Origin: Paenibacillus eucommiae
Lineage (GTDB): Bacteria; Bacillota; Bacilli; Paenibacillales; NBRC-103111
Reading direction: 5' to 3'
NCBI RefSeq assembly: GCF_017874215.1
Contig: NZ_JAGGLB010000003.1
Location: 372,001 to 436,000 of the forward strand
Length of the DNA stretch: 64,000 nucleotides
Shown: positions 43,136 to 52,936 of the stretch, in pieces
Position numbering within the stretch: the stretch's first letter is position 1
Layout: each line of letters opens with the position of its first letter
Notes under the pieces: model-generated
Seen by the model: the letters and a program-made list of their open reading frames with translations, nothing else
Database searches by the model: none
What the model was told of the DNA's origin: nothing
Translations under genes and position numbers: made by a program

Positions 43136-44184
43136 AACGTTGTCGGACTCAATTGAATCCAAGGTGACAAGCCTTGTGGTGAATCCGGATTGACCCCCAC
43201 TTGAAGTGCTTTATAATAGGCCAATCCCTGCATAACGAAGGAACCATAAAGCCCAATGATTTCAGCTGCCGCCCCCTGTTCTAGAGAAAACAGATCAACT
43301 GCTTGTTGGAATGTGCCTTCTTTTCCGATCGCTATGACTCCAGCACCTTTGGCCAGACAGTCCAGGGACAGCTCTTCCTCAAGGCGGGTCCCATTCCCTC
43401 CACTGCTGAACATGACAACCAACGTTTTGGAATTAACATTTACCATTGGACCGTGACGCAGTTCAAGCGTATTGTAAAAGGAAACCGGCACTTGGGCCAT
43501 CTCCAGCATGATCAGTGCACCTTCGCAGGCCAAACCAAACAAACCACCATTGCCTAATGCGACCACATGATCCCACGGCTTTTCTGCAATACGCTTTAAC
43601 CTGCCTTCATTCGTCCGGATTATCTCTACACATTCTTGTATATATCGGTCACTTTCCCGGAATAAACTGTCATCATTTGACCAAATGCTTGCAATAATGA
43701 ACTGAGTTAAGTACAAACTGGAAAACGAACGAGTCTGACAAACACTCACTTCATTGCACCATGGCAGAAAGAGGCTTAAGTCGGAAAGCTGCGCAAGTGG
43801 ACTATTCTCATATTCGACAATGCTAAGTACAGGAGCCTGATACACATTTTTCATCAGGGCTATCGCCTCTATGGTTTCCGATGTTGATCCCGAACGGGAT
43901 GGAGCCACAATTAAAGGCTTTCTGTAGGACTTTCTATAAAAATCTGGATTGAGTAAAACTTCACCGCTAGCAACCGTATAGCATTTAATTCCAAGCTTAC
44001 TTTCCATCGTGACGGCTGCCGAGAGAGATCCCCAATAGCTGGAGCCACAGGCAACAAACACAATTTCTTCCGGGGCGTTGCTATTAAAAAACTGAAGAAG
44101 AGCTTCTCTTTGTGACAATATATAATCATACGTTTCTCTTAAACTTTTATACTGCTGGAAAATTTCATGGTATGAGTGATTCAT
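43132..44184 (-). CDS. SIS-domain sugar isomerase/deaminase-like protein
   Basis: A 350-residue protein with two sugar-isomerase (SIS) folds, as in the isomerase half of GlmS and in AgaS. Marks are FVACGSSYWGSLSAAVTMES, APSRSGSTSETIEAIALM, ALGNGGLFGLACEGALIMLE and ELRHGPMVNVNSKTLVVMFS. The ELRHGP-like element is seen in AgaS-type enzymes that act on amino-sugar phosphates. GGTGGAG precedes the start. The position between GH4 and PfkB genes supports catabolism of a hexosamine-containing glycoside, but the substrate is not fixed by the sequence. Confidence 0.85.
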   Translation of the reverse strand: MNHSYHEIFQQYKSLRETYDYILSQREALLQFFNSNAPEEIVFVACGSSYWGSLSAAVTMESKLGIKCYTVASGEVLLNPDFYRKSYRKPLIVAPSRSGSTSETIEAIALMKNVYQAPVLSIVEYENSPLAQLSDLSLFLPWCNEVSVCQTRSFSSLYLTQFIIASIWSNDDSLFRESDRYIQECVEIIRTNEGRLKRIAEKPWDHVVALGNGGLFGLACEGALIMLEMAQVPVSFYNTLELRHGPMVNVNSKTLVVMFSSGGNGTRLEEELSLDCLAKGAGVIAIGKEGTFQQAVDLFSLEQGAAAEIIGLYGSFVMQGLAYYKALQVGVNPDSPQGLSPWIQLSPTTL

Positions 44185-44208
44185 GTCGCATCTCCACCTT
44201 TCAGATTG

Positions 44209-45603
44209 TTAAACTTGTCTAAGTTCGTTAGCGAATTGCGGCAAATGCTCTTGATGTACGAGCAGCAATTCATCCGCCAGACGTTCTGCTGTCGACTCAT
44301 CCGTTACCGAACCATCCAGCAGCAGCGCTTCCACGAAATATTTACGGCTTCCGGTAAGTGCCGCTTTCACTGTCATATCAACCACTGCTATTCTTTTTGT
44401 TAATGTCGCAGCTGCAATCTCGTTAAAATTTGGTATATGAAGCGGATAAAATCCGTTCCCCGTCGCTACGGCAGGCAGCTCTAGCACACTATGTGCCGGA
44501 AGATTGGATACAGCACCACCATTGGGCATATTCACGGAAAACGTTTTACGCTCGTCGTGATACAGGGAGCGCAGAATCTCAACCAGTTGTTCATGTTCTC
44601 CGGAGGTCCGTTCCAACAATTGAAAATCCATTGCTTTTTTCCCTAAAGCCTGATCATGCATGTCCTGATAGATTTGATCGCCGTAGGCAATTACCTTTTC
44701 AAATGAAAATGCATCTACACCCAGCTGCTGTTCGTAATAACGCCCTTCCGGAAAGCGTTCCGGAAAAAATTCAACCACATGCCGGTCCAATACAGCCGGG
44801 AATGCCCCATATCTTTCGTACAGCGACCAGGAAAACGGATTATCCAAATGCTCGCTACTATCAGGCACTTTTCCGCCCATCTCAGGAAAAGAATCAGCCA
44901 TCTTTAGATGAGGATCCATGTTGCTTTTCTTCACTGCCAGCTGCCTGTCGATTTCATCCCACAAATTAAGACCTTCATATCTTAAATCGAAGATAAATGT
45001 AAGGTGATTGAGACCTACAGCTAAGGAACTTACTTTCTCTGGAGGGACACCGGCAAATCTGGCTAAATAATGTTCTACGTGAAAGACACCATGGCAAAGT
45101 CCAATCATTGGGCTATCCATTTCACAGCGAACAGCCTGACATATGGCTGACATCGGATTCGAATAATTAAAGAAATAGGCTTCTGGACATAATGCCTTTA
45201 CATCATGGGCAATCTCAAGCATTACAGGAATCATCCGCAATGCTCTGGAGATCCCCCCAGGCATACTCGTATCGCCAACCGGCTGAAATATCCCATATTT
45301 CCTCGGTATAAAAACATCCTGCTCCCAAGCTCTTCTCCCGCCAACTGCAATCGTTGTGATCACCACGTCAGCGCACGGCAGCACTTCACAGCGATCCAGC
45401 GAGGAGCTAATAAGCAGATCTGCCTTTGTGTGTTCAATCATTTTGTGAGCTAGTCTGGTGATCGATTCCAGTGCCAGCAAATCGATATCAACGAGGCTGA
45501 TTTCCCATTTACCAAAGTTCTGCGCTTGAATGAAATCAGCAATCAATCCCTGCGTGAACATTGCACTCCCGGCGCCAATAATCACTAGTTTTTTACGCTT
45601 CAT
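44209..45603 (-). CDS. Glycoside hydrolase family 4 (NAD-dependent)
   Basis: A 464-residue GH4 enzyme. It starts with an NAD-binding KLVIIGAGSAMFTQGLIADF and has DVVITTIAVGGRRAWEQD, the core NYSNPMSAICQAV (the family's NxSNPxxxxT/C-type segment), CHGVFHVEHYLA with the metal-ligand Cys, and VGLNHLTFIFDLR. GH4 enzymes cleave alpha- or beta-glycosides by an NAD/Mn-dependent redox-elimination route in the cytoplasm. The subgroup resembles alpha-galactosidase/alpha-glucuronidase-like members with SMPGGISRALRMIP. It is the first gene of the operon; AAGGAGAGG precedes the ATG. Confidence 0.9.
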   Translation of the reverse strand: MKRKKLVIIGAGSAMFTQGLIADFIQAQNFGKWEISLVDIDLLALESITRLAHKMIEHTKADLLISSSLDRCEVLPCADVVITTIAVGGRRAWEQDVFIPRKYGIFQPVGDTSMPGGISRALRMIPVMLEIAHDVKALCPEAYFFNYSNPMSAICQAVRCEMDSPMIGLCHGVFHVEHYLARFAGVPPEKVSSLAVGLNHLTFIFDLRYEGLNLWDEIDRQLAVKKSNMDPHLKMADSFPEMGGKVPDSSEHLDNPFSWSLYERYGAFPAVLDRHVVEFFPERFPEGRYYEQQLGVDAFSFEKVIAYGDQIYQDMHDQALGKKAMDFQLLERTSGEHEQLVEILRSLYHDERKTFSVNMPNGGAVSNLPAHSVLELPAVATGNGFYPLHIPNFNEIAAATLTKRIAVVDMTVKAALTGSRKYFVEALLLDGSVTDESTAERLADELLLVHQEHLPQFANELRQV

Positions 45604-45620
45604 TTTTCTACCTCTCCTTA

Positions 45621-45637
45621 TATGGACTTATCGATTA
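45621..45637. promoter_or_regulatory. Candidate AraC-type operator, GH4/AraC divergent promoter
   Basis: TATGGACTTATCGATTA lies between the divergent GH4 and AraC start codons. The same 17-bp motif TATGGANNNATCGATTA occurs at 46681 and 60688. Confidence 0.65.
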
Positions 45638-45702
45638 TTGTTGCGGTATAATAACAAGTGTATTTCAAGCAAGAATATCCCACTTGTTAAGGACGGATGC
45701 TT

Positions 45703-46557
45703 ATGAAACACCAGTATGTTTATCGGATCCCTGATCAATTGGACAAAGGTCATCACAGCCGTGAGGACTATTTGCTGATCAACTGTCTCGGATATGAATA
45801 CGACGAACCAGCCGGCTTAGCTAATCGCGAACAGGGGCGGGTCGATTTTCTGTTATCTTATCTTCACAGGGGTACCATGAAGGTAAAGATCGCTAATCAG
45901 GAACAAATCATCTCTGCGGGGACTGTGTTTATAGGCAAACCTTATGAAAGACAGTATTATGCGAAAATTGGGGAAGAACCGACAGAAAGCTATTGGCTTC
46001 ATTTCACAGGTTATGGGGTTACCGAGCTGCTGATTAAAGCCAAATTATGGGGGGATAGCTTCTTTGTCACCGGCATCAATGACGACATCCCGCGGTTGTT
46101 CGAGCGGATTATTGAAGAGGAAGCCGAAAGGCAGATCAACTTCGAGCACATATCTGCCTCACTCCTTCAGGAGCTGATTTTCACCATCTCGCGCAACATA
46201 TCGATCAAAGAGCAAATAAAGGATATGAATCCTAGAGAACTCGATTTGCACACATCCTTCAATCTGCTGCATAAGAACTATGCCAAGAAACTAACGGTAA
46301 CTGAGCTTGCCGCCCACATCGGTTTGAGTACAAGCCGCTACACAAGCGTCTTCAAGCAATACACGGGACTTTCTCCGCAGCAATATTTAATTCAATACCG
46401 TCTGCAGAAAGCTAAGGAGCTAATCAATAACACTCAGTTGAACATTAGACAAATTGCCGCTCTAGTAGGCTTTGATGACCAAATGTACTTCAGCCGTTTA
46501 TTTAAAAAATATGAACATATGTCCCCCATCGAATTTCGTAAAAAAAGTCAGCTTTAA
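45703..46557 (+). CDS. AraC-family regulator with cupin sensor, divergent from GH4 operon
   Basis: A 284-residue regulator. An N-terminal cupin-like AraC-binding domain (about 1-165) is followed by two HTH motifs (LTVTELAAHIGLSTSRYTSV and LNIRQIAALVGFDDQMYFSR) and a GLSPQQYLIQYRLQKAKELI linker. The second ATG at 45703 is preferred because AAGGA lies nine bases upstream; at 45697 the spacing is three. It is divergent from the GH4 operon, and a motif present at that promoter recurs at the DUF4838-lyase promoter. Cytoplasmic activation of the sugar genes by a sugar ligand is the simplest reading. Confidence 0.88.
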   Translation: MKHQYVYRIPDQLDKGHHSREDYLLINCLGYEYDEPAGLANREQGRVDFLLSYLHRGTMKVKIANQEQIISAGTVFIGKPYERQYYAKIGEEPTESYWLHFTGYGVTELLIKAKLWGDSFFVTGINDDIPRLFERIIEEEAERQINFEHISASLLQELIFTISRNISIKEQIKDMNPRELDLHTSFNLLHKNYAKKLTVTELAAHIGLSTSRYTSVFKQYTGLSPQQYLIQYRLQKAKELINNTQLNIRQIAALVGFDDQMYFSRLFKKYEHMSPIEFRKKSQL

Positions 46558-46680
46558 AGTCAGCTTTAAGGTCTGTTTTAATAATGATTCATCATCAATC
46601 CTCCATTCCATTCCTTAGTCCCTTGGATTAAATTATACTATCCGGACAACTGAAATAGATATGAAGAGAATCATTCAATA

Positions 46681-46697
46681 TATGGACAAATCGATTA
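46681..46697. promoter_or_regulatory. Candidate AraC-type operator, second copy
   Basis: TATGGACAAATCGATTA lies between two convergent AraC genes, where no promoter is expected. It could help DNA looping, or be chance or a relic of a moved promoter. Confidence 0.45.
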
Positions 46698-46718
46698 TTT
46701 GTAATAAATTCCTGTCAA

Positions 46719-48974
46719 TTACTCCCCGTTCGGAACCGCTTTAGCGGGGTCCTGGTCCACGACTATTTTGCGTGAATTTCGATATTGGATTGGAGTTACA
46801 GCATAATGTTCCTTGAACTTGGTGCAGAAATATTGCACGTTTCGGTAACCTACCTGGGCTGCGATGTCCTTAACGGCGGTCCTTTCATTTCTTAGAAGCT
46901 CTGCCGCACGATGCAGCCGGCGTTTCGTCATATATTCCGAAAAGGAGACTTTCATAACGGTCCCGAATAAAGTGGAAATATAAGAAGGAGACAAAGAAGC
47001 TTTCTGGGACAACAAATCTAGTGAAATATCTTCATCCAGGTGAGAATCGATATATTGTTTCAATTCGAGGATGACTTCCTCGTGGCTGTTTATGGAATGT
47101 GCTTCTAGCTGCAGGATCAACTCGTTGCATATTTCGCGAATTCCTTGAATCGTTTCGTGCAGCGAGATCTTTTTGTAATTGGCAAACAAATCGGATATGG
47201 ATATATACTTCTCCACAGCGTTCCACTCTACCATCACTTGCGCCAATGTATTGACCAATTGGTTGAGGGAAAGCTCAACGGCCTCCATCGTTACTGCCTG
47301 ACTGCATAGTGACTGCGCAAAATCGCTCAAAAATCCGTCCAAGGCTTCCCGATTCCCCGCTTTGAGTGCATTCTCAAACAGGTTGTATTTAAACAGACCT
47401 ACCAATCCCTGACGTTCACTGATATCTAAATAGCTCAACATTTTTCGGTCCGGATAAAGGAAAAAATACTGGAATACCTCATTTGCATTACGATAAGAAA
47501 GATGTATACGGTCAAGCGAGAACTCCGCAGACCCCACAGCGCATTTAAAGGAATCACCCGTTTGATTCATGATCGCAAAAAACTTCTTAAGATCCTCTTC
47601 GATCCACTTCATAAAGCCGCCGCCGCCGCTTTCCATCATTGCTATTTCCTCAAAAAACAAAACGACAATTTCATCATCGCGGGTCACAACGGATTCATAA
47701 TGATAGCTGTGGCACATGCGGTCAAACTGAGCTTTAATCTCTTCTGCCGCACCGGATGCGGTCTTAATCATCGTAACGATATAGCTGCAGTTCAGCGGGA
47801 TCTTCAAATCGCCTTTCAGGTTGGAAATACTCCCGTTAAGTATCTGGATAAGCTGTTTGGTCTTGACTTCATCTTCCAGGTGGGTGATTTTCTTTTCCAG
47901 AAAGAGAATGGCATTATCCAAAGTTTTGTATTCGTTGTTTGGCTGGAACGGCTTGGGAACATCATAAAGATTACGTATGTTGAACAGCAATTTTTTGAGG
48001 GGCATATAGAACCTTCTGGACAGGAAATAGGAAAAAATCAATCCGAATATCAGAACGATGATACAGATTAAGAGAATCTCTGCTTTAAAATTTTTGGCCA
48101 ATAGAGCAAAGTTATTCATCGGCCTGATCATGACATAGCTCCACCCCTGCTTGGAAGCAGCCGGCGGCAAATAAGAGACGACATTTTCCTGACCGTCCCC
48201 TTTATCCAGCAGAAAATCGCTCTTTGTATCCTTTTTTAATTTTTCAATCAACTGCATGTCATGTTCGCTTTGGGGCAGCGCACTGAGGAGCAAATTATGG
48301 TTTTCATCAAAAATATATATATTTTCCTTAGATGCTTGCAGCATATCCTGGTATAGCAATGTCATCTTAGGCAGACTTATATCGATATACATGTAACCTT
48401 GAATCCGTTCTCCAGTCGCTTTGTAAGGAAGCGTATAAACATAAGTAAGCAAATCTTTCCCGTTGGCAGACGTACGATGAAACCAGTGATAAGGCTCTAT
48501 AGATGGCAGTTCATCTATGAATGCAGTGTCAAAATGGCTTTGCGGACTTTCATAAAAGTATTCATGATCAACTAGAAAATTGTCCTTCTTAAAAAACAAT
48601 GTAATATTGTCTGTTTCCGTAAAGGTGTAAATGCTGTTATTTAAATTCTGCACCAGTTGAACGATGCGGAATTGATTGTCCTTAATCGGGTTATTCAAAA
48701 AATAAAACAGCTCCTGCTCTGAAGGCTTCTCTATAGATGGAAGTGTTTTGTTCAAAAACGTTTCCTCATATTTATTCAGCAAGGACTGCTCTGTGAAATC
48801 ACTCATTTTTTCCAGACGGTATTTGCTTTCAGCAGAAATTTCACGAACCATAATATCATTGGCCCGTGTAAACAAAAAGATGCCTATGACCCCAACTATA
48901 ATCACGGCAAAAATGCTATAGGATATAATCATAAGGGTTAAAACGTTGTTTTTGAACTTAGTCCTGTATTTCAT
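46719..48974 (-). CDS. Membrane-bound AraC regulator (YesN-like) with dCache sensor
   Basis: A 751-residue one-component regulator typical of paenibacilli. TM1 lies at about residues 13-33; an extracytoplasmic sensor (about 34-295) follows; TM2 at about 297-317; a cytoplasmic linker; and a C-terminal AraC HTH (about 650-745: ISLDLLSQKASLSPSYISTL, TAVKDIAAQVGYRNVQYFCT). It should sense a sugar outside and turn on genes inside. GGGGGAG lies seven bases before the ATG. It follows the ABC-importer genes on the same strand, about 0.2 kb past the binding-protein gene. Its regulated genes are probably these importer genes. Confidence 0.88.
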   Translation of the reverse strand: MKYRTKFKNNVLTLMIISYSIFAVIIVGVIGIFLFTRANDIMVREISAESKYRLEKMSDFTEQSLLNKYEETFLNKTLPSIEKPSEQELFYFLNNPIKDNQFRIVQLVQNLNNSIYTFTETDNITLFFKKDNFLVDHEYFYESPQSHFDTAFIDELPSIEPYHWFHRTSANGKDLLTYVYTLPYKATGERIQGYMYIDISLPKMTLLYQDMLQASKENIYIFDENHNLLLSALPQSEHDMQLIEKLKKDTKSDFLLDKGDGQENVVSYLPPAASKQGWSYVMIRPMNNFALLAKNFKAEILLICIIVLIFGLIFSYFLSRRFYMPLKKLLFNIRNLYDVPKPFQPNNEYKTLDNAILFLEKKITHLEDEVKTKQLIQILNGSISNLKGDLKIPLNCSYIVTMIKTASGAAEEIKAQFDRMCHSYHYESVVTRDDEIVVLFFEEIAMMESGGGGFMKWIEEDLKKFFAIMNQTGDSFKCAVGSAEFSLDRIHLSYRNANEVFQYFFLYPDRKMLSYLDISERQGLVGLFKYNLFENALKAGNREALDGFLSDFAQSLCSQAVTMEAVELSLNQLVNTLAQVMVEWNAVEKYISISDLFANYKKISLHETIQGIREICNELILQLEAHSINSHEEVILELKQYIDSHLDEDISLDLLSQKASLSPSYISTLFGTVMKVSFSEYMTKRRLHRAAELLRNERTAVKDIAAQVGYRNVQYFCTKFKEHYAVTPIQYRNSRKIVVDQDPAKAVPNGE

Positions 48975-49119
48975 AGTGAAGCTCCCCCTCTCAACTACTT
49001 TATGTATGCGCTTCCACTAAATGTTTTCGAATGAAGGCCTCTAGGTAACTATCATTATAACAAGTCTGATGTGAAATTGCTGTTGTAGTTTTTTACCATG
49101 CTTGTAAACATACAAATAT

Positions 49120-49148
49120 CGGTTCCGATTCATAAGGAATCGGAACCG
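49120..49148 (-). terminator. Strong hairpin downstream of the binding-protein gene
   Basis: CGGTTCCGATTC (49120-49131) pairs perfectly with GAATCGGAACCG (49137-49148) over 12 bp, 37 bases past the stop of the binding-protein gene. The T tract on the minus strand is poor, so it may stabilise the mRNA end or terminate partially before the YesN-like gene. Confidence 0.6.
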
Positions 49149-49184
49149 CAGCTGCTTTGATCCAACAAATTGGCTATTTCAAGC

Positions 49185-50801
49185 TTACTTCATACTGGCA
49201 TACGTTTGGTTGGCCTCATCTGTCAGCGCCTTGCCGCCAGCATCATTCCAGGTTTGAAGCCATTTGTCCCAACCGCTTTCCAAATCGATCTGCCCGGTAA
49301 TAAATTTGACCCAGTATTCGTTTTCCAGATTACCAAGATCCGGGTATTTCGTTTTGGATGGCAGCGGGAACGTTAATGCATCGCGCAGTTGTAGAGTACC
49401 CGCGTTTACTTTTTCACGGTAGTCCAAAGAATCCTTCGTTTGATCAAAGTGGTACATATTTGCCGAGCCCATCAGTACATTGTAGAAACTGCCGGCACCA
49501 ACTGAAGAGCCCAGTTTGGCCATATCGCCAAAATCACCGATCGGCTTAGCCACACCGTCCGCAGTCATTTCATAGTGAGTGCCCTCTTCACCAAATCGCG
49601 ATAATAAATACGCTTTGTCATCTGTAATCAGGTAATCAATAATTTCCATGATTTTGTGCATCTTTGCCTGATCCTTCTCCAGCTGCTTGCCAAAGCTTAG
49701 CATGCCGCCTGCCGGACCCCAGCCGAGTGCTCTTGCCGGACCATTAGGACTATCAAGTCCCTGCCCCACCACATGCTCATTGCCTGCCGCCTTCGCTTTA
49801 CCTCCAAAGCTGCCGGAATTTTCCGGGTAATAATGATACCAGAATCCTAGGTCGGTCACCCCAACGCGCCCGTTTATACTCTTTTGTTGGACTTTGAGCT
49901 CATCATCCGTAATAAACTCCGGATCAATGACACCATCTTTATATAATTTATTAAGAAGCTTAAAGCCGTTGCGGGCTTGCTCAGTTGTGAAGCCGTATTG
50001 TAAATTACCATCTTTATTCACCGTCCACTGGAACGGATTGATCTGAAAGGCAGAAAAGATCGCAGTGAAGGAACCCATTGAAAAATCCTTGCCCCGGTCC
50101 GTCATGCCATAGGTATCCTTCTTGTTGTTACCATCGGGATCATCATTAGTGAATTTGTACAATACATCAACAAATTCATCCAGCGTCTTTGGAGCATGAT
50201 CATATCCGATTGCGGTCAGCCATTTCTGGTTATAGGCCGGCAGGAAGAAGGAAGCGCCTTCCATCCAGTAACGCGGAATCCCCATCATTTTGCCGTTCAG
50301 CATGACACCGTCCCAAAGTGATTTATCCACCTTGTCAATATTTGCTGCATTGGTCGGCATATGTTTGCGGACATCATCCAAATTCAGCTCTGCCATTAAA
50401 CCTTGGTTGGCATATTTGTAGAATTGTTCGCTGCCTTCTGTGATCCACATATCAGGCACAACGCCAGATGCCAGCTTAATATTCAACTGGTCCTCATAAT
50501 TGCTGCGGTCGATGCGGATGTTTGTAATCTTGACATTGAACTTATCTTCAATAAACTTTTGTACCATGTTCCCGTCTTTATCCGGCGGGTATATCCCCAA
50601 CCATGAGATTTCCATAGGCTTGCCCGAATCACTGCTCTGAGGACTGCTGCTTGGGTTTGAACCGCTTTCATTACTTGGAGTGCTCGTTCCTGTTCCCTTA
50701 TTCCCGCTGCCGCAGCCTGCAATCATGCTGACCATCATCATTACAGCGATACATAGAACCAAATACTTTCTTCTTGCATGTTTCCTTGACTTGCTGTCCA
50801 T
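49185..50801 (-). CDS. Sugar ABC transporter substrate-binding lipoprotein (LipO/YtcQ-like)
   Basis: A 538-residue secreted lipoprotein. A basic N-terminus and hydrophobic signal end in a lipobox (IAGC, Cys30), followed by a Ser/Gly/Asn-rich linker and a large type 1 extracellular sugar-binding fold (MEISWLGIYPPDKDGNMVQK; WMEGASFFLPAYNQKWLTAI; NLENEYWVKFITGQIDLESG). GGAGG lies seven bases before ATG 50801. It follows the two permeases with a gap of 164 bases that carries its own copy of the box found before the permeases. It likely binds oligosaccharides made from a uronic-acid glycan, but this is inference from the locus. Confidence 0.9.
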   Translation of the reverse strand: MDSKSRKHARRKYLVLCIAVMMMVSMIAGCGSGNKGTGTSTPSNESGSNPSSSPQSSDSGKPMEISWLGIYPPDKDGNMVQKFIEDKFNVKITNIRIDRSNYEDQLNIKLASGVVPDMWITEGSEQFYKYANQGLMAELNLDDVRKHMPTNAANIDKVDKSLWDGVMLNGKMMGIPRYWMEGASFFLPAYNQKWLTAIGYDHAPKTLDEFVDVLYKFTNDDPDGNNKKDTYGMTDRGKDFSMGSFTAIFSAFQINPFQWTVNKDGNLQYGFTTEQARNGFKLLNKLYKDGVIDPEFITDDELKVQQKSINGRVGVTDLGFWYHYYPENSGSFGGKAKAAGNEHVVGQGLDSPNGPARALGWGPAGGMLSFGKQLEKDQAKMHKIMEIIDYLITDDKAYLLSRFGEEGTHYEMTADGVAKPIGDFGDMAKLGSSVGAGSFYNVLMGSANMYHFDQTKDSLDYREKVNAGTLQLRDALTFPLPSKTKYPDLGNLENEYWVKFITGQIDLESGWDKWLQTWNDAGGKALTDEANQTYASMK

Positions 50802-50882
50802 ACTGTTTCCTCCCTTGTTATGATTGTGCAACATTTTGGTTAAGCAAATTCAGAATAGGGTATTTTCCGGCCATTTTATATG

Positions 50883-50905
50883 TTAAATTCATTGATTTTG
50901 GTTTG
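50883..50905 (-). promoter_or_regulatory. Shared transporter box upstream of the binding-protein gene
   Basis: A 23-bp sequence starting TTAAATTCATTGATTTTGG, present at 21 of 23 positions again at 52896-52918 upstream of the permease genes. A candidate binding site for an AraC regulator of the locus. Confidence 0.65.
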
Positions 50906-50965
50906 TTTTTTTTCAATTCAACGACTATAATCCTTTTTTCAAACTGAAATGAATGAAATTATAAC

Positions 50966-51844
50966 TTATCCTTTCAGTGAACCCACCAGAATTCCCTTCA
51001 CAAAATACTTTTGAAGAAAAGGATAGAAGCACAGAATAGGAAGCGTTGTAACCATTAGCACTGCCGCGCGGATCGTGTCCGGAGTAGCTTGTGTATTCAG
51101 TGAAGCCATCATGTCGGCCATATCATTGCCGGAGTTTTGAATGATTAATTTCCTCAGGAAAATCTGCAGCACTGTTTTATCGGGATCCTGAACATAAATC
51201 ATAGCCAGAAACCACTCATTCCAGTGATAAACTGCGGTCCACAAAGCAATCGTAGCCAGAATGGGCATGGACAGCGGAACGATAATTCTGAACAGAACTG
51301 AAATATCATTCGCTCCGTCCATTTTTGCCGAATCCTCCAATTCCTCAGGAATTCCCATAAAGAAGTTTCTCATAATCAGCATGGAGAACGTCTGATAGAG
51401 GACGGGAATAATATAAGCCCATCTCGAATCGTACAGTCCCAAGCTCTTGACTAATAAAAAGGTCGGGATCAAACCACCGCTGAAAAACATCGTGAAGACG
51501 ATAAACAAGGTCCAGAAGCCGCGGTTCGGCAATGTTTTTTTGGATAAAGCATATCCGCTCATGGTCATAAAAATCAAGGAAAGGAATGTCCCAACTACTG
51601 TCCGAAAAATAGTATTGCCAAAGTCCCTCCACAGGCTGTCGGAAGCAAACACCGTTGCGTATGCGTCCAACGATCTTTCCAAGGGAAAGATGTGTACTCC
51701 ATATCGAAGCGCTTCTTTTGTCGTACTGAAGGAGATCGACAATTCATGAATGAATGGATACACCATCATAATAGACAGAACCGATATAAATACAACTAGA
51801 AAAACCTGAAACAGCTTCTCGCCTATAGTCATGTAAGGTGTCAT
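50966..51844 (-). CDS. Carbohydrate ABC transporter permease (LplC/YtcP-like)
   Basis: A 292-residue inner-membrane permease with six membrane helices. The conserved EAA loop is PEELEDSAKMDGANDISVLF, ending RIIVPLSMPILATIALWT. It starts one base after the upstream permease stop codon, so the two are coupled. It forms the translocation pore with the LplB-like partner. No ATPase gene is present: family members of this type commonly share the MsmX ATPase encoded elsewhere. Confidence 0.92.
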   Translation of the reverse strand: MTPYMTIGEKLFQVFLVVFISVLSIMMVYPFIHELSISFSTTKEALRYGVHIFPLERSLDAYATVFASDSLWRDFGNTIFRTVVGTFLSLIFMTMSGYALSKKTLPNRGFWTLFIVFTMFFSGGLIPTFLLVKSLGLYDSRWAYIIPVLYQTFSMLIMRNFFMGIPEELEDSAKMDGANDISVLFRIIVPLSMPILATIALWTAVYHWNEWFLAMIYVQDPDKTVLQIFLRKLIIQNSGNDMADMMASLNTQATPDTIRAAVLMVTTLPILCFYPFLQKYFVKGILVGSLKG

Positions 51845-51845
51845 C

Positions 51846-52838
51846 TCAAAACAGTCCTTCCTGGCCGCTTTTTTTGATCAAATAATTGGCAAGCAGCACC
51901 ATGGCGAAAGCAATCACATTCTTGAATAGTCCCACCGCCGTTGTGAAGCTGTACTGCAGTTGCAGAATACCTGCCCGGTATACATAGGTATCGAGAATAT
52001 CTGAAACACTATATACGGCCGGGTTATACATATTTAGAATTTGGTCGAAGCCGGCATCCAGCAAGCTCCCGATACGAAGGATGAACATAATGGATATCAC
52101 CGGCAAGATTTGCGGAAGCGTGATATGCAAGGTTTGTTTCCAGCGATTTGCCCCATCCATCACCGCGGCTTCATACAGATGAGGATTGACGCCCGCCAGT
52201 GCAGCCAGGTAGATGATCGTTCCCCAGCCTACCTCCTTCCACATCGCAGAAACAACGAGCGTAAAGCGAAAATAATCTGGATTTCCCATAAAATAAATCT
52301 CTTTGAACCCCAAAGCTTTAATAATAAAGTTCACAATGCCTTCGCTTGGTGACAGAATAGTCGTTAGCAGTCCTGCCAGTACTACCCAGGATAGAAAATG
52401 CGGCAAATACATAATCGATTGCGTAATCCGCTTGAATTTCTGCAACCTCAACTCATTGAATAAAAGTGCGAGAACTATAGGAGCAGGAAATCCGAAAACA
52501 ATGTGATAAAAGCTAATGATGATCGTATTGCGGATTATGCGTCCAAAATCATTGGAAGCAGTAAACATGTGTTTAAACTGATCCAATCCGACCCAGGGAC
52601 TTTTGGCAATACCATCCATGAGATTATAATCTTTAAAAGCAATCTGCACGCCATAAAAAGGGGCATAATAGAACAAAGAATACCAAATAATCGCAGGCAG
52701 CAACAAGAGCATGATATATTTTGCTCTCTTGTACTCCTTCCATACATCCCGCAAAGACCTTCTATGCCGGGACGTCATGCTCGTCGAAATTATATTCGCG
52801 GTCCCCCCCGCTGCCAAGTTCGCCTCTGTTTGCTTCAT
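51846..52838 (-). CDS. Carbohydrate ABC transporter permease (LplB-like)
   Basis: A 330-residue permease with a long N-terminal cytoplasmic lead and six membrane helices. The EAA loop is VNPHLYEAAVMDGANRWKQT then LHITLPQILPVISIMFIL. ATG 52838 is used because GGAG is seven bases upstream; the ATG at 52844 is only one base from it. It is the first gene of the importer cluster, directly downstream of the AraC gene at 52937-53794 and preceded by one copy of the 23-bp box. Confidence 0.92.
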   Translation of the reverse strand: MKQTEANLAAGGTANIISTSMTSRHRRSLRDVWKEYKRAKYIMLLLLPAIIWYSLFYYAPFYGVQIAFKDYNLMDGIAKSPWVGLDQFKHMFTASNDFGRIIRNTIIISFYHIVFGFPAPIVLALLFNELRLQKFKRITQSIMYLPHFLSWVVLAGLLTTILSPSEGIVNFIIKALGFKEIYFMGNPDYFRFTLVVSAMWKEVGWGTIIYLAALAGVNPHLYEAAVMDGANRWKQTLHITLPQILPVISIMFILRIGSLLDAGFDQILNMYNPAVYSVSDILDTYVYRAGILQLQYSFTTAVGLFKNVIAFAMVLLANYLIKKSGQEGLF

Positions 52839-52895
52839 AGACATACTCCTTTCTGTGTCTATTTATCTTACGGCAATTACCTTCCCTTTTAAATT

Positions 52896-52918
52896 TTAAA
52901 TTCATTGAATTTGTTTTG
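52896..52918 (-). promoter_or_regulatory. Shared transporter box upstream of the permease genes
   Basis: A 23-bp sequence beginning TTAAATTCATTGAATTTG, identical at 21 of 23 positions to the copy at 50883-50905. It lies 58 bases before the LplB start codon, in a good place for activation. Confidence 0.65.
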
Positions 52919-52936
52919 AAATATTTCAATCCGCCT

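Noticed and set aside
49003..49016. cre-like site TGTATGCGCTTCCA upstream of the YesN-like gene
   Set aside because: Two mismatches in conserved positions; too weak to annotate separately.
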